Numbered from the stretch's first letter, positions 1-12,860 are shown. The stretch is 64,000 nt of DNA from Tiliqua scincoides (GCF_035046505.1 NC_089823.1:33900388-33964387), one strand, 5' to 3'. Notes: generated by a model from the sequence alone, not told the origin. Numbers and translations are program-made.

Positions 1-586
1 TATGTTTATTTTTCATGTGTATTAATTTAGCAGCACCCTAATGATGAGAGCACTGTTTGCTGGCATCATCCTGGCCACTGCTCTTGCACGTGTCTTGATA
101 AGATGTCTCTTAATGATGACAACTCTGGCAGTAACAACATTCACACTGATACAAAACACTTTGCTGTCAGTCTATTTCTAGCCAATTAGCACAGATTTCC
201 CGATAAATCAGCTGAAGTAAACAAGCTAGCCTATATAAGACTCTGTATTTGGCCATGTTGGCCTGAAGACACTGTAAATCTTTTTTTAAAAGTATTTATT
301 TAGAACAAAGCAAAAAAAAAATCAAAGATATAAAAACACATTTCTTATTTCTTATCATATTTCCACTGTAAATCTTATGGAGATGCCTGTGTGCAAGTTT
401 TATGACTAGAAACGTAAGTCTTGTGCCTGGAGATTCCTCCGAATGCCTAGAGGTGCTCCTGTAAGCTGATGTTCTTGTATTTTAGTTAAATAAAGCTCTT
501 TTACAACGGACTAGACTTGTTTCTTCCTCTGATCCCAAAAGAACCTTTAGCCCTGGCCCAGCAGCTCCAGACAAAACACAAGGTGA
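1..586 (+). other. LTR-like retroelement remnant (broken, partial)
   Basis: A TATA-like CTATATAAGA at about 231-240 is followed, after a later insertion, by a polyadenylation signal AATAAA near 490, the arrangement of an LTR promoter with R/U5. The left end is outside the window and no coding part was recognised. It is a decayed fossil at best and the family is unknown. It could instead be an unrelated repeat. Confidence 0.3.
283..363 (-). mobile_element. L1-like 3' tail stub with 13-bp target duplication
   Basis: The insert is A/T rich and on the minus strand ends in an oligo(A)-type tail. It is flanked by CACTGTAAATCTT at 270-282 and 364-376, a 13-bp target site duplication, so it is a clean retroposed insertion of about 81 bp. 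Confidence 0.6.
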
Positions 587-600
587 GAAGAAGGAATCCC

Positions 601-1100
601 ATGGTGGGTAAAGATATTGGACTTAGCTAAAATGGACGATTTTTCTCAAAGATAAATCAGTAAAGACTTTTATGGACAACTGGAAACTATTCATGGACTT
701 CCTGTGTGTGAAAGGGTAAATTGGTCACATGAATTACGGATTTGACGAGTAGAAAATTGACATAGAGATAAAATCTTCTGTTGAAAAAAAAAATTGATAA
801 TTAAATAATTGATGAAGAGAGGAATAGAAAAAAATTGTTTTTTAGAACAATTTAAGGAAGTATTTTAGAAATGATCAACAGACAGTTTAAGATGTGATAC
901 TTAATTTGATTTATGATTTTGTAGAAGAACAAAGTCGTTTAGATTTAGGACTCCGCACTTGCTATATAACTTTCAACATTTGTCTTTATTTTTTTCTGTG
1001 CTTTATGTTTCAAATTGTATAATTATGTTAGAGTAAGTTCCAGGTTTTTTGGGTTCATGTTATTTATAGTTGTCTTAATAAAATAATTTTTTTAAAAAAA
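601..1100 (+). mobile_element. L1 LINE, 3' end
   Basis: The frame near 670 reads DNWKLFMDFLCVKG, similar to the end of L1 ORF2. A 3' UTR follows, ending AATAAAATAAT and an A-rich tail. AGAAGGAATCCC (589-600) and AGAAGGGATCCC (1101-1112) flank it as a 12-bp target duplication with one difference. It is 5' truncated. Confidence 0.65.
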
Positions 1101-1112
1101 AGAAGGGATCCC

Positions 1113-1994
1113 TATCTACTAACAAAGGGACAATAAGTGTGATCCAACCATAGTTTTTATTGTATCAGTGATAGAGCAGCATGTGAAAGAGAAACACACA
1201 GGTAGGGTTGCCATCTATCTCCTCCTAGCAGGGCAGTTGTGGCATTGCAAATTATCTAACAGTCAGCCAAGTAACAGATGCCAGAGAGTTCTGGCTGCAC
1301 CATTGGTTCACATATCTGCCATGGAGTTTGCAAACCCACAGATGCCTGACTGGAACGAATGGGTCAGCAACCTCATTCAGCAGCAGCTGAACTCGCAGTT
1401 CAGGCAGGCTGTAGGGTTTTCCTGAGGGTCTACATGGTGTTTTCTCCTGTGCCTAAGGAGATCCCGAAGAAGCAGAGAAAGGAACAAGAAATTGACCACA
1501 GAGTCAGTCCCACCTGTTCCCTGGATTAAGATGCGTACTCAGTGTTTGTGAGGGAATACCTGAGGTTGTTCTAAAGGCTGAATTTAGGTTGAGTAGTTTC
1601 CTCACATTCAGATAACGCTCTTCAACAAATTTAGAATTAAAAGATTTATTTAAAGAAAAGCAAAAGCGAACCCATATGGAATGATTTATAATAAAACAAC
1701 CCCATCCAGCATGAAAAATAAGAAACTAGCTAAGTGCACTTTGTGCACTAAGGGCCTTTCACCCTGGTTCCCAACTCCAAAATTTCCCTTTGAGGCACAA
1801 GAGAGGTATAGCACCATGCCATGTGTCTGATCATCCAAATGTAGTCTCCCTGAAAGGGGCTCTTGGGTTGGTGTGCTGTGATTGGCTGACAGTGTAGTCT
1901 ATAACCTATGCTTCCTCATAAGAAAGTGTGTAGTTGAGGGGCAGTGATAGGTGCAATTTTCTGCTGTTTTTCCCTTCCCCATTGTTCCCTATGG
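1113..1994. other. Intergenic stretch without recognised content
   Basis: I see no gene or element I can name. A short open frame (1168-1425) has no family resemblance. Base composition is ordinary. Confidence 0.6.
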
Positions 1995-2350
1995 CAGTGT
2001 TTCTCAAACTGCAGGTCGGGGCCCACTAGATGGGTCATGAGCCGATTTCAGGTGGGTCCCCATTCATTTAAATATTTAACTTTTAATATATTAGACTTGA
2101 TGCTACCGTGGCATATGACTGCATTGGGGAAATGTTACAGATCTGTACTTTTAACAGGCTACTCTGTATATGCTTTTAACAATGATAGTAAATGGGACAT
2201 TACTGGGAAAGTGTGGGTAGGATTGCTGCCTGGGATTGCTAAACATTTTTCTGCTTGATGATCTCACTTCCAGTCATGACATCACTTCCAGTGGGCCTTG
2301 AGAGATTCTCATTCTAAAAAGTGGAACCAGTGCTAAAAGTGTGGGGTTAA
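1995..2350 (+). mobile_element. Non-autonomous hAT element, family A, copy 1
   Basis: It starts CAGTGTTTCTCAAACTGC, a hAT-type terminus, and is similar along its length to 10074-10418 (reverse) and 36858-37157. Near 2175-2235 it contains one half of the 90-bp palindromic repeat. The right end is approximate. Confidence 0.7.
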
Positions 2351-3705
2351 TCTTACACCAGCTCTGCTACTGGTGTAACATTGGGGGGCATATGTGCAGT
2401 CTAAAGGGGAGGTTAAGATATGGTGTGCATTGACTCTGCCTTGTCCCTCCCAAGTTCATCCCATATCATGCCACAATCTCCTCCCCATTTTGGCCTCCCC
2501 ACTGCTGTTCAAGTGACATCTTAGCAACGTAGGCATGGTGTTTTTCTGGCACCACAGCATTGTGGCTGTATCAGCAGGTGGACTTCTACGCCAGCAGGCC
2601 TGTCAATGCACCAGTTTATGTGGAAATAAGCTGCTGTATCTCAAGGATAGGATTGGGCTGTTTTGTAGAAAATGAACATGGAATCCAGTGATTAGTTGGA
2701 CAATTAGTGTATGCTAATAGAATTTATAATCGTTCACTATCGTTTGTGCCCACAAAGAGTTATACCACAAGTTCTTTCACTCAGTTTAATGCCACTTCTT
2801 CCATTAAGGTATGTGCCTCTGAGGAATAAATCAAGTTAAGCATTTGTGTTTGTGCAGGTCTATGCTTCACTTCATGTAAACTTCATTTTGACTTAAATAG
2901 GTTGGGACTGGCAAGTACTATACTTGGTAGTGCTTTCTTGTTTATGCATAAACAACTCTTAAACAGGAGATGAATCATTCATTATCACAGTCATTCTCAG
3001 TCCATTACAGAGAGACTCTGGGAAACATCTTTAACACTGCAGTCTTACCTATATTAACCCAGTAGTAACTCACTGCCTTTTTTGGCGAAATGAGAAGGCA
3101 ACCAGGAATACATAGCCATAATGTTTTTATCCCTCACTCCCTTTAAACATGAACTTTAAGTATGTGGATGTATAATTTATTTTCTCCCTCCAAGGGAAAG
3201 TGGCAACAAAATGCAAGATAAACTTATCCAATTAATCAGATTTTATGTGAGTGGCCCTCCCCAACAATTAAAAACCCTGCAGGGAAAGAGTTAAGCATTC
3301 CACAGTAGCCAGGGTCAGCCTATCTATGAGGCCAACTAAGACATTTGCCTTAGGCTGTAGATTGGCAGGGAGCACCTACCACCTGCCTCTGCAGCTGCTC
3401 CTCCTCCTACTCCCTGAAGTGTGGAGGAAAAGAGTGTGGTGATACAGCACATAGTCTTCACTGCACATCCTCATTTGATCCATTGCCTCCTTCCTTTCTG
3501 AATTCAGAGAGTGGAAGGAAGACAATGAGAATGGGGGTTGCAGCTTTGGATGACAAGTTGCAAGATGGAGAGATAGTGGTTTGGTGTGCTGTCTCAAGCA
3601 CTGGGAGGGCTTGGACCAATCCTAACAATAGTCCCTTCCCAATGCACTTTTAAAAAAAGGAATATGAGCAGTAACATAGGTTGGAAAATGGGGTCTAAAT
3701 CAAAC
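2351..3705. other. Intergenic stretch, mostly unannotated
   Basis: No gene was recognised. A piece at about 3310-3410 resembles a dispersed repeat that I cannot classify. Confidence 0.5.
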
Positions 3706-3796
3706 AGGCTGCAATCCTATCCACATCTTCCTGGGAGTAAGCTCCGTTGCCTATATTGGGACTTACTTCTGAGTAGACAGACATAGGATTGGGCTC
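3706..3796 (+). repeat. 90-bp palindromic repeat (Harbinger-like MITE), copy
   Basis: GGCTGCAATCCTATCC at the left and CATAGGATTGGGCTC at the right are inverted, and inner arms around GGAGTAAG and CTTACTTC also pair. It belongs to the same family as 12861, 39612, 44166 and 49078. Confidence 0.75.
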
Positions 3797-4190
3797 ACAG
3801 AGTAACACAGCAAAAAAAAAAACCCTTCTTCTGATTGCTCCCCACCAACCCCACTAGTTTGCAGCCAACAACAACAACAACAAAAACAGGAGCAACAGCA
3901 GTAAAAAAAGTTTCAAAGGAGATGTTATTTACTTACAGTTCACAAGCATGTATCTCTGTTGACTGTGCAGGTCTTAGACTTTGGAAGAGGAAATCCTTGA
4001 GTTCAGTGCTGGACCTACCCAAAACACTGCCTGATGCCACCTCCTCCTCAGCACAGTTACAAAAATAAACAACAACAAAAGCAGCTGTTTACCACGCTCC
4101 TCATATGGTTTCTTCAATTCAACCACTCACCTCCTTACCTTGCTCTAGGCATGGTTTCTTCAAACACAGGACTTCTGGTTTGATTTATAG

Positions 4191-4555
4191 CACTGGTCTT
4201 TGACCTTTTTCGTGCCACAACCCCAATAAATAAAATATGAGACTGGGAACTCACCACCGATCCTGCCCCCCTCCAAGGACCCGCTGCCCACCCTCTCTCA
4301 CCCTGTTTCCCGCATCTCTTGTGTCTTCATAACAGCTCTGCTAGGTAGCACCCTGAACAGGGTCGGTCTTAGGGACTGTGAGGCAAGAAGAAGCTGAGCA
4401 GGATTATATCAATAACTCAGTTTTGATAAGGCAGTGCCATCATTGGATTGGATCCAAGCCCTCTCCTGCACAGGCTTTGAAAGATTGCTGTGACCCCCCC
4501 AAATGAGACTTCACTACCCCATTAGGGTCACAACTCCACAGGTTGAAGAACATGG
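4191..4555 (+). mobile_element. Non-autonomous hAT element (left of an adjoining pair)
   Basis: Its ends CACTGGTCTTTGACC and GGTTGAAGAACATGG are an imperfect inverted repeat. It is flanked by ATTTATAG (4183-4190) and ATTTAAAG (4556-4563), an 8-bp duplication with one difference. Confidence 0.72.
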
Positions 4556-4563
4556 ATTTAAAG

Positions 4564-5429
4564 CAGTGGTTCCCAACCTTTAGGAGCTCAAGGACCACTA
4601 AGGCAACATTTTGAGACAGTGGGGACCACATGCAACCCCCTCCCACCCTCGCACACAAAAATACAATTAAATTTGTGATACATAAGAAGATTATTTAATA
4701 ATTAATGTGATGGTTGTGCTAGCATTTGTTTCACTAGCTGGGAAAGTCTTGGGTTTACATGGAATACATGGAACACAAAACAATTCCCCCCCAACTCAGA
4801 GGTTTTCACACCCACCCAATTCAATCCAGTCTCTTTTCCTGCACACCAGACCACATTACGCACAGCCCTTGCCTCTTTTCAGTGTGGAAAAACACCTCAA
4901 AAAGGGAGAGGGTAAGCACAAGGGGACTATAGACAAGCCATGCAAGGTAATTAAATGAGCCAACAAAAAGCACACACATTCCTCCACAGGGCCACATCCC
5001 CCCCCCCCAGTTCCTTTTGTTACACAGCCCTGGCCCTGACTCCTGAAAAACCAGGCTGTGAGTGCTCACTTCAAGACACAGGGTCAAGGAATGGAGGCAG
5101 CAGGCTGTGGCAGTAGGGCGCCACTCCTCTGCATGCTGCTGAGCCAGGAGGCTGCACACACAGGGGCACCTTACAAGACGCCTGCCCTTCACTTTTTTGC
5201 TTGTCTGGGCACTCACGGACAAGGAGGGAAGGGAAGTGGAGGGGGGAGGCAGGAGATGGAGAAAGGCTATGCTCTGATTGGCTCTGAGCTGCTCTGATTG
5301 GCTGCTGGTGCTGCAGAGGCTTTTTTCTTCCTGGAAGGGCTTTTTTTTTCTTCTTTCACCAGAGAGGTCACGGACCACCTGGGAGGAATCTGTGAACCAC
5401 CTGTTGGGACCACTGGTTGGGAACCCTAG
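4564..5429 (+). mobile_element. Non-autonomous hAT element (right of an adjoining pair), 866 bp
   Basis: It starts CAGTGGTTCCCAACC and ends GGTTGGGAACCCTAG, flanked by identical ATTTAAAG at 4556-4563 and 5430-5437, the 8-bp duplication typical of hAT transposition. Long open frames inside it have no recognisable transposase. Confidence 0.8.
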
Positions 5430-5437
5430 ATTTAAAG

Positions 5438-7345
5438 GGACTGTATGACTGAAGGAGCTCCTTCACCTGCAGGCTCTGCACTTCTGTGTTGGAAGAAGCT
5501 GTGCCTAGAGCAAGGTAAGGAGCTGGTGAACCAATTTATGCTAACTTTTAGTCGGTGGAATGCAGGTAATTGTGGGATGCAGTCATGATAGGCTGGATGG
5601 AGTTGTTGGTGGCACTGACTTGGGGTGAAGGACACCCTGGATCCATCATCCTCTTAACCACTCATCATCTACTGCTGATGCATCCCATATCACCTTGCTT
5701 AATGGATGGGCTGCTCCTGCTAGAGCTGTTCTCTTTGTATGGGTGTGAAAGACATGGTGTGGTGGGCTCCATGTGCGTGATCAGAGCTGATAAAAAGAGG
5801 TTTCCATGATTGGAGTATCAGGAATCATCTGTTTTTTGTACAATACATTGAACGCAGTGTCCTGCAGGCAGCACTGTATCTGCTTTTCAACACTTGCATT
5901 TGTACCTAATGTGTAGCTAATCCTTAAGTATGAGGTGTGGGAGTGAAGGTATGAAGTTTGTACTATGAAAAGTTTGTAGTTTGGTTTGCTACAGGGGGCC
6001 TACAAGCCGAATCCAAGAGCTGACACAGCTCTTAATCCACCCTTCCTGCTTCTCCCCTGGTTCTCAGAATATCAACCAAGATTAAGCACTGTCAAAGTGA
6101 GTGGAAGTACAATGCACTTCAACTGCAGGAGGTAAAGGTATCTTGTTTTGGGGGGAGGCACTGAAACCTGGAACTGACAAAGTATGCCTTACGTTTTGAA
6201 GTCCCCTGTTGCTCACCCCCTTCAAGAAAGGGAGACCAGGAAAATATTGTGCAACTAATCAGTTTTATGAAATGAAGCTTAACATCATTACTTAAATGTC
6301 TTTTGGAGACAGAGCCAAGCTGCTATCCAATTGGTGTGGTGGGACTGACCTTTCTGGCTCCCTGCTCCATGAATCTTGGGCAGTTTTAATAAGCCTATTC
6401 TCACAGCCATGGCAAGACGGATTGAACTGTACAGTGGAGCTGATTTTTTAATCAGCTAAGACCAGTCTTGAACTGTACAACTATGGCTTCGTTATTAATG
6501 CACTTCTGCCTTCATCAAAAAGACCCATTCTGAACATAACAAGGAGGTGGTGGATTCAGATGACCCTGCACATCACAGTGACTGATGGATGATAGCATTT
6601 CTATAGAGTCATGCAAGCAATGCGTGTAGCTGGTTATTTCTAGAAGATTTCATGTCTTGTGGATTAGTTGCAGTGGTTTGAGTGTTTGTTTCAATTATTA
6701 CCATTATCTCTAGTCTGTTCTCTGTACATGTAACTTTTAACCAAGCAAAAGTTCTAAAATGTTAACTCTGAAAAAGGAAGGGCTAAACAAAAATAATCCT
6801 ATGATTCAGATTCTAATCTAGTTGGTATGCAACAGCTTTTAAAGCAGAGCTTTGAAATTGAGGTTCCCATGCTCAAATTTAAGGTGTCACTATACAAAAC
6901 TGGCTTCTAGCTTCCTTGTGTATGTGTTTCAAAACAGGGCCCAAAATGGTGTTTGATAGCCATGTGTTTTGAATTCTCAGAGGTGAGTTGGTGCCATAGA
7001 GTGGCTTCATTAGTTATTGGTCTGTTTCTCAGCACAATTCAATGTGTTGCTGTCTTTAAAAGATAGGACCCAGATGTCTAGAAGATAACTTACACTCTTA
7101 TGAAATAGCTGCAATATTGAGCCATCTTCATGTGCCCCACCTCCTTAGATGATACAGGTAACACCCACAGGTAGTGCCTTTTTAGTGATAGCACTAAATT
7201 ATCTTCCCCAGCGTGTCCTATGGATCTAGTAGTTATTAGCAATAGCACCTGCTGTATAATGGTAATTATCTGGTCATAAATGCTAGTTGATATTAACATC
7301 ATTGACTTCATATCTGGTGGCTCTAGGAGTGTTTTGATAGTGCCT
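5438..7345. other. Intergenic stretch without recognised content
   Basis: No gene or clear element was seen on either strand; only short unsupported open frames. Confidence 0.5.
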
Positions 7346-7369
7346 GCTAATAAAAGAAAGCAGGAGGTG

Positions 7370-7450
7370 TAGTCTAGAGGTTGAGCTGTCTGAGAAATCT
7401 AAGCAGGATCAGCTGCTTGGAATAGAGCCTGAGAGACTGCAAGAAATTGC
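7370..7450 (+). repeat. Possible small-RNA-derived SINE fragment
   Basis: GTGTAGTCTAGAGGTTGAGC resembles a pol III A-box region, and AATCTAAGCAGGATC resembles the 5S rRNA internal control region. The match is short and decayed. Confidence 0.3.
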
Positions 7451-7713
7451 TGGCAAAAACTGATAACATATTAAGAAACATTCTGAAGCTTGGTTTGTAG
7501 CTGCCTGAGAGAGCTTGGAGGGTTCAAGAGTCAGCAGCCAGAATGATGACCGCACTATGAAGTGAAACATCAGGAGAAATGGGAGGTTCTATGAAATTTT
7601 TTCATGGAATACTTGTAAAAACCTCATGAAAAAATGGGGTTTGTGTTCAGCCTGCTTATGAAAACTGCCTTAAGTCTGCCTTGAAGTTGTATGTAAATAC
7701 TATAATATAATTT

Positions 7714-7784
7714 AAAAAAAAAAATCAAATAGTAAAGGAAAGGAAAGATAGCTTTCCTTTGCTATTTGATTTTTTTTTTAATTT
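7714..7784. repeat. A/T-flanked hairpin
   Basis: AATCAAATAGTAAAGGAAAG and CTTTCCTTTGCTATTTGATT are near-perfect inverted arms with a loop of about 9 nt, embedded in A and T runs. Confidence 0.6.
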
Positions 7785-8150
7785 TTTGCTCTGAGGTCAT
7801 GCAACACTGGAGTATTTCAACATCACCACCATGATACAGTATCAGGAATGATGCAGATTCTCAGGAAAGATGCATTGGAAAGATCTCTCACAATCATTTA
7901 GCCTGCCTCTATTGCATGCAATTAAAAAAAAAAATTAAGAAGGGGAAGGTGGCCAAATCTTTATGGAAGGGATTAAAACTTAAAAGATCTCCAGAATGTT
8001 TTGCTCTGAGTTTCATTAAAAGCTTTCTGACCATACCAAATTTGAAACCTCAGTGGGTGCTGAGTGAAGCTGGAAAAATTCTTTCTAGTGGCACAGAGTC
8101 CCTGATAGCCAATGCAAATTTTATTTGTAGCAATAATTGCAATGGCAATG

Positions 8151-8946
8151 GGGTGGTGGTGGACAGGTCGATGAAAGTGTTGACCCAATGTGCGGCGGCA
8201 GTAAAGAAGGCCAATTCTATGCTTGGGATAATTAGAAAAGGTATTGAGAACAAAAAGGCTAATATTATACTGCCGTTGTACAAATCGATGGTAAGGCCAC
8301 ACCTGGAGTATTGTGTCCAGTTCTGGTTGCCACATCTAAAAAAAGGACATAGTGGGAATGGAAAAGGTGCAAAAGAGAGCAACTAAGATGATTTCTGGGC
8401 TGGGGCACCTTCCTTATGAGGAGAGGCTACAGCGTTTGGGCCTCTTCAGCCTAGAAAAGAGGTGCCTGAGGGGGGCATGACTGAGACATACAAAATTATG
8501 CATGGGAAGGATAAAGTGGATAGAGAGATGCTCTTTACTCTCTCACATAACACCAGAACCAGGGGACATCCACTAAAATTGAGTGTTGGGAGGTTTAGGA
8601 CAGACAAAAGAAAATATTTCTTTACTCAGCGTGTGGTCAGTCTGTGGAACTCTTTGCCGCAGCATGTGGTGATGGCATCTGGCCTGGATGCCTTTAAAAG
8701 GGGATTGGACAAGTTTCTGGAGGAAAAATCCATTATGGGTTACAAGCCATGATGTGTATGTGCAACCTCCTGATTTTAGAAATGGGCTATGTCAGAATGC
8801 CAGATGCAAGGGAGGGCACCAGGATGCAGGTCTCTTGTTGTCTTGTGTGCTCCCTGGGGCATTTGATGAGCTGCTGTGAGATACAGGAAGCTGGACTAGA
8901 TCGGCCTATGGCCAGATCCAGTGGGGCTGTTCTTATGTTCTTATGG
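8151..8946 (+). mobile_element. CR1 LINE, 3' fragment
   Basis: The frame [20 protein letters not shown] and [16 protein letters not shown] is the C-terminal part of CR1 ORF2; it then shifts frame at an A run near 8340 and resumes to [15 protein letters not shown]. The 3' end has TTCTTATG twice (to 8946), the CR1 terminus. It is 5' truncated, with no RT core. Confidence 0.9.
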
Positions 8947-9382
8947 CTTAAGATAACAAAAAATTGTAGAAGCATTAGGACCACCCATAGAAAACCTACC
9001 TAGCAGTGTGTGTGATACGTCTTTAGTAAATCTAATTTTCTATTCTTTTTATCTCATTGCTCTTCTGCTAATATTATTCAGACTATTTTTATCATCAGAC
9101 CATAAGCATTATTGGAAGGTGCTGTGATGTGGGAAGTGAACACAGAGAACTGCAGTACCCTCAGTATGATTACATCCTACTCTCTCCTTTTTGTCTATTG
9201 CTATTTAACATTTAATTAGTATCAGTGGTGTGCTTGGCAATGTACAGAATACGGAAATATCACAGTCCCTATCCAACAGGCTTATTCAGAACCTGGAGCA
9301 GTGGCATCTACTTTGTGTCATAGTTGAGCCAAAGGAAGCAGACTCAAAACAATGAGGCCAAGCACCCCCAGAAGTGGCAAGG

Positions 9383-9418
<36 letters not shown>
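9383..9418 (+). repeat. (ATT)n microsatellite
   Basis: About twelve uninterrupted ATT units. Confidence 0.95.
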
Positions 9419-10073
9419 GGGCACTAATTTCCTTTGAACATTATGGCTTGCAGACCAACAAAGCCCTTGGATCTATTATTGTGCTTGCTGTCATGCATCG
9501 AAGGTGCAAAGGGAACCTGGGAATATAGCTCAGAGAACTTTGGTTAAGCAGTTAAGCATCACTGCTCTTAAAAAGGACCAGTTCAAAGCACAATGGTTTG
9601 TGAAATCTAACGCTTTTATTAAAAAACAACAACAAAACACTCATCAACACCCAAAAGCCAGCAATTATCAGAACACACTCAAGGCTCAGCTTTTAGTTGG
9701 CAAAGATTTCACAGCATGGAAATAAAAGATCACCTGCTATTTCAAAGCATGGATACAAAGGTGAGTTGAAATGTCAGCTACTCCAGTGCCATAGCTACGT
9801 AGGGATGTACCAGAAATGTACCTGGTTATATTGTTCTTAGCCTATATACACCATTTCTCAAGTTAGGCAGAGTTAGCTTTGGCCAGCTTGGTCACTGAGT
9901 TTCCTCCAAGCCAGCAGTATCAGTGGCCTGAAGTGCTAAAAATATAGCATCATGCAGAGTGCTTATACCACAACTTTGGTATAATCAATGTTGTAAATTG
10001 CAATTATGGTAGAGTTTGAGCACTACATGTAGATGTAGACAACACATTTTAAAACAGTATTGATACTGTATAG

Positions 10074-10418
10074 CAGTGGTTCTCACACATTTAGCACCTG
10101 GACCCACTTTTTAGAATAAGAATCTGTCAGGAACCACTGGAAGTGATGTCATAACCAGAAGTGACATCATCAAGTAGGAAGATTTTTAACAATTCTAGGC
10201 TGCAATCCTATCCACACTTACCCAGGAGCAAGTCCCATTTACTATCCTTGTTAAAAGCATATACATAGTAGCCTGTTAAAAGTACAGACCTGTAACATTT
10301 CCCCAGATGCAGTCAAATACCATGGGAGCATCAAGTCTAATATATTAAAAATATTCAAAGGAATGAATTCAGGGACCCACCTGAAATTGGCTCACGACCC
10401 ACAGTTTGACAATTGCTG
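10074..10418 (-). mobile_element. Non-autonomous hAT element, family A, copy 2
   Basis: CAGTGGTTCTCACACATTTA at one end and GTTTGACAATTGCTG at the other. It is the reverse orientation of the copies at 1995 and 36858, and again holds half of the 90-bp palindrome at about 10200-10252. No clean 8-bp duplication was seen. Confidence 0.7.
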
Positions 10419-10839
10419 TACAGCGCTCAACAATAAAACCCAAACAAGGATATTTGCAAGTCATTGCTCTGATCATTGAGTCTCCGTAACTTTAATTAGA
10501 AATATGGCAACTTGCCTGAGTAATACAACTAGTATAGCCATTCTTTCAAGAAGGGCTTCAAAGCTCAGAATCTAGTGCACACCTTGTATTAATGAGATAT
10601 GCTTAATGAGGCTGCAAATCAGTAATAGAAGTGTTTTCTCTCCTCAGCCAGGGGGCATGTTGCCCAGATATTGATGTTTAGCACATTACTGTGGTTTCTA
10701 AAATCTGTCATACTTTGTGCAAAGCTTAGTTTTGCCAAACTTATTGGGTATCAAACAGCCTTTAGAAAAAATATTCTAGTCTGTACAACACTGATGAATC
10801 TCCTTCAGTATTTATAGCTCAGGTACCTGCTTTATTGTG

Positions 10840-10990
10840 AGTTGGTCTGTAAGTAACAGCCAGCAGTAGGAGCCCTCCAAGGCATCTTTCCTGATCTGAG
10901 ATTCTTCCAACCAGAGTTGCCAGGTGACTGAACCCAGAACCTTCTGAATGTAAACCATGTGCTCTCCTATAGAGCTAGGACTCTTCTCTC
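10840..10990 (-). repeat. tRNA-derived SINE (decayed)
   Basis: On the minus strand CCTAGCTCTATAGGAGAGCA and GGTTCTGGGTTCAGTCACC are recognisable A- and B-box regions of the common squamate tRNA-derived SINE (consensus near TAGCTCAGTGGTAGAGCA and GGTTCAATCCC). The tail follows to about 10840. Confidence 0.65.
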
Positions 10991-12312
10991 TGTCTAGAAT
11001 CTAGATGGTTATGGCTTCTTTGCCCTAAGCTGCAACCTAATTGCTAAGCAACCTCATGAATGCTACTCTGGTTAGCAGACAGGAGAACAAATAAAATAAC
11101 TATGCCCAGCCCTGCATAACCAAAGCAACAATGTGGGTCTTACTACCATTAAAAGTCCTAATAGCCTTTTTCAAATAAGAAAGGGACTTAACTCTGAAAC
11201 CTATAATAGTCACATTCTGGGAACCCAATAACTGCCTTAAGCAAGCACATCATGTATTTGCTTCCTGAATAAATGTTACTCTGTTAAACAGCTGCTCCAT
11301 GCTTCTTTCCCAAGGTACTTTATTCTGGACAAAGTATAGTGGTCTTTGCAGGTATTAGAGAAATTAGTAGAGGAAAAAGGTAGCTCATGAAACAGAAGGC
11401 AGTGGTAAGCCCATACTTTTAAGAATTTGGGGAAGGAATAGTCAGGAACAGAATCTATTCACCTATCTCTTTGAAACCACCCCCTCCCCCCAATAATGTC
11501 AAAACTAAAAAGTTTTTTATTATTAAAACTCTTTATAAGCTACTGTTACTGGCAAGATATTAAATAGTCCCTTCCCCACTGCCCAAATCAATATGCAGGA
11601 TCTTTCCTTGCAGACATCTTTTTTTAATCTTGTTGAATCAGGTCTTTTGAATGAAGCTGCTGCACGGAGTTCAGACTGGTGAGAGAAGTGATCCACGCTG
11701 TATCAGGTCCATATTTATCTATTTGGTTATTTATACACCACCTTTCCATCCCCGAAGAGGCTCCCAAAGGTGGCTTATGTCATTGGAAAATATCACATCT
11801 CTAGCAAATGACTACTACAGTGAGCAATGGCAGTGCCAATGCCAATTACCTGTTTGGCAGGAAGCTGTGCTTTGGATTCAGTCCCCCCTCCCATACTTTG
11901 AAATAGGTGGCTGGTTTTTGCAAGTCTAAGTACACAAACCATGTGTTTGGTAGGTTTGAACACGCAGCTCTTTATGCACTGCAGCAGGGATGAAGCACAA
12001 AGGGTCTATGCACAAGGGCCTCGTTTATTTTTTAATTTTATATAATCCATGAAATACAAATGTACAAGTGCCATATGGAAATATCCTATGAAATGCAATA
12101 AACAAAGATTTCATTTGTGCCAAAAAATCCTGTAAAAATAACATGATTGAGCTGAATAAGATTCAGAAGATAAAAACAGAGTTCTCCATTATTGTCACAG
12201 TCCTGCCACACATGGACATTTGTGCAACCACATTTACCAAAGCCATGCTTTTAACCATTCATACACCTAGAAAAGAGGGAAAGATACAGGAGAAAAAGAG
12301 CGTAATACATTG
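10991..12312. other. Intergenic stretch, downstream flank of QTRT2
   Basis: No exon or named element was recognised. 11700-11770 has a fragment reading like a dispersed repeat tail (TTATACACCACCTTTCCATC). Confidence 0.45.
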
Positions 12313-12760
12313 ATGGTCCATCCTCATTGGCAATCTTTCCACTGTGGCCCATACTCACTCCATGTTTTTTGGTCTAGTGCGACTGTTGTCCAGTGCAGCA
12401 GTCCCTGTTTAAATGACCTGGAAAAGGTATCTGACCAGCGAGTAGCTGGTTGGCTTTGGGTTCTTTTGACATGGTATGGGATCCAGTGCGTGATTCTGGT
12501 GCTCCACAGGTCATCTGTTGGGTGGATGACATGTCTGGCCCATCTGTGCTTTGCAGAAGCCATGTACTTGAGCGGGTTGTGGATGTTGGATTCTTGCCGG
12601 AGGCCTTGACTTCTGAGACCATGTTGCCATTGCTTTCAGCGGTTCGTCCCAAGGAGACATCTTTCAAGTGCCCGATGGGTGGTTCGCATGGCAGTGACTA
12701 TAGTCTTATCGGCCCATGTTTCTGTGGCATAGCAAAAAGCAGGAAGTACTATGGAGTCAA
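12313..12760 (-). mobile_element. Non-LTR retrotransposon fragment, RTE-like RT C-terminus
   Basis: The minus-strand frame KHRWARHVIHPTDDLW, then PATRWSDTFSRSF and TTVALDQKTWSEYGPQWKD matches the region after the RT domain in RTE-type elements (KxRWAGHV...RPxxRWxDD). It is broken upstream and has no catalytic core. Confidence 0.6.
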
Positions 12761-12860
12761 TCTGCTCAAACACTCACAAGTAAGAATAGCGCAATATATT
12801 TTAAAAAACCCTGATGCTAAAATGTCCCAGTTATTGATGACTATTAAAACTATGAACTAA

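Noticed and set aside
1168-1425. 85-residue open frame beside the LTR-like remnant as a retroviral coding region
   Set aside because: No family motif could be seen and it is too short to support.
4821-5378. 185-residue minus-strand open frame
   Set aside because: It lies wholly inside a non-autonomous hAT element and has no transposase motif.
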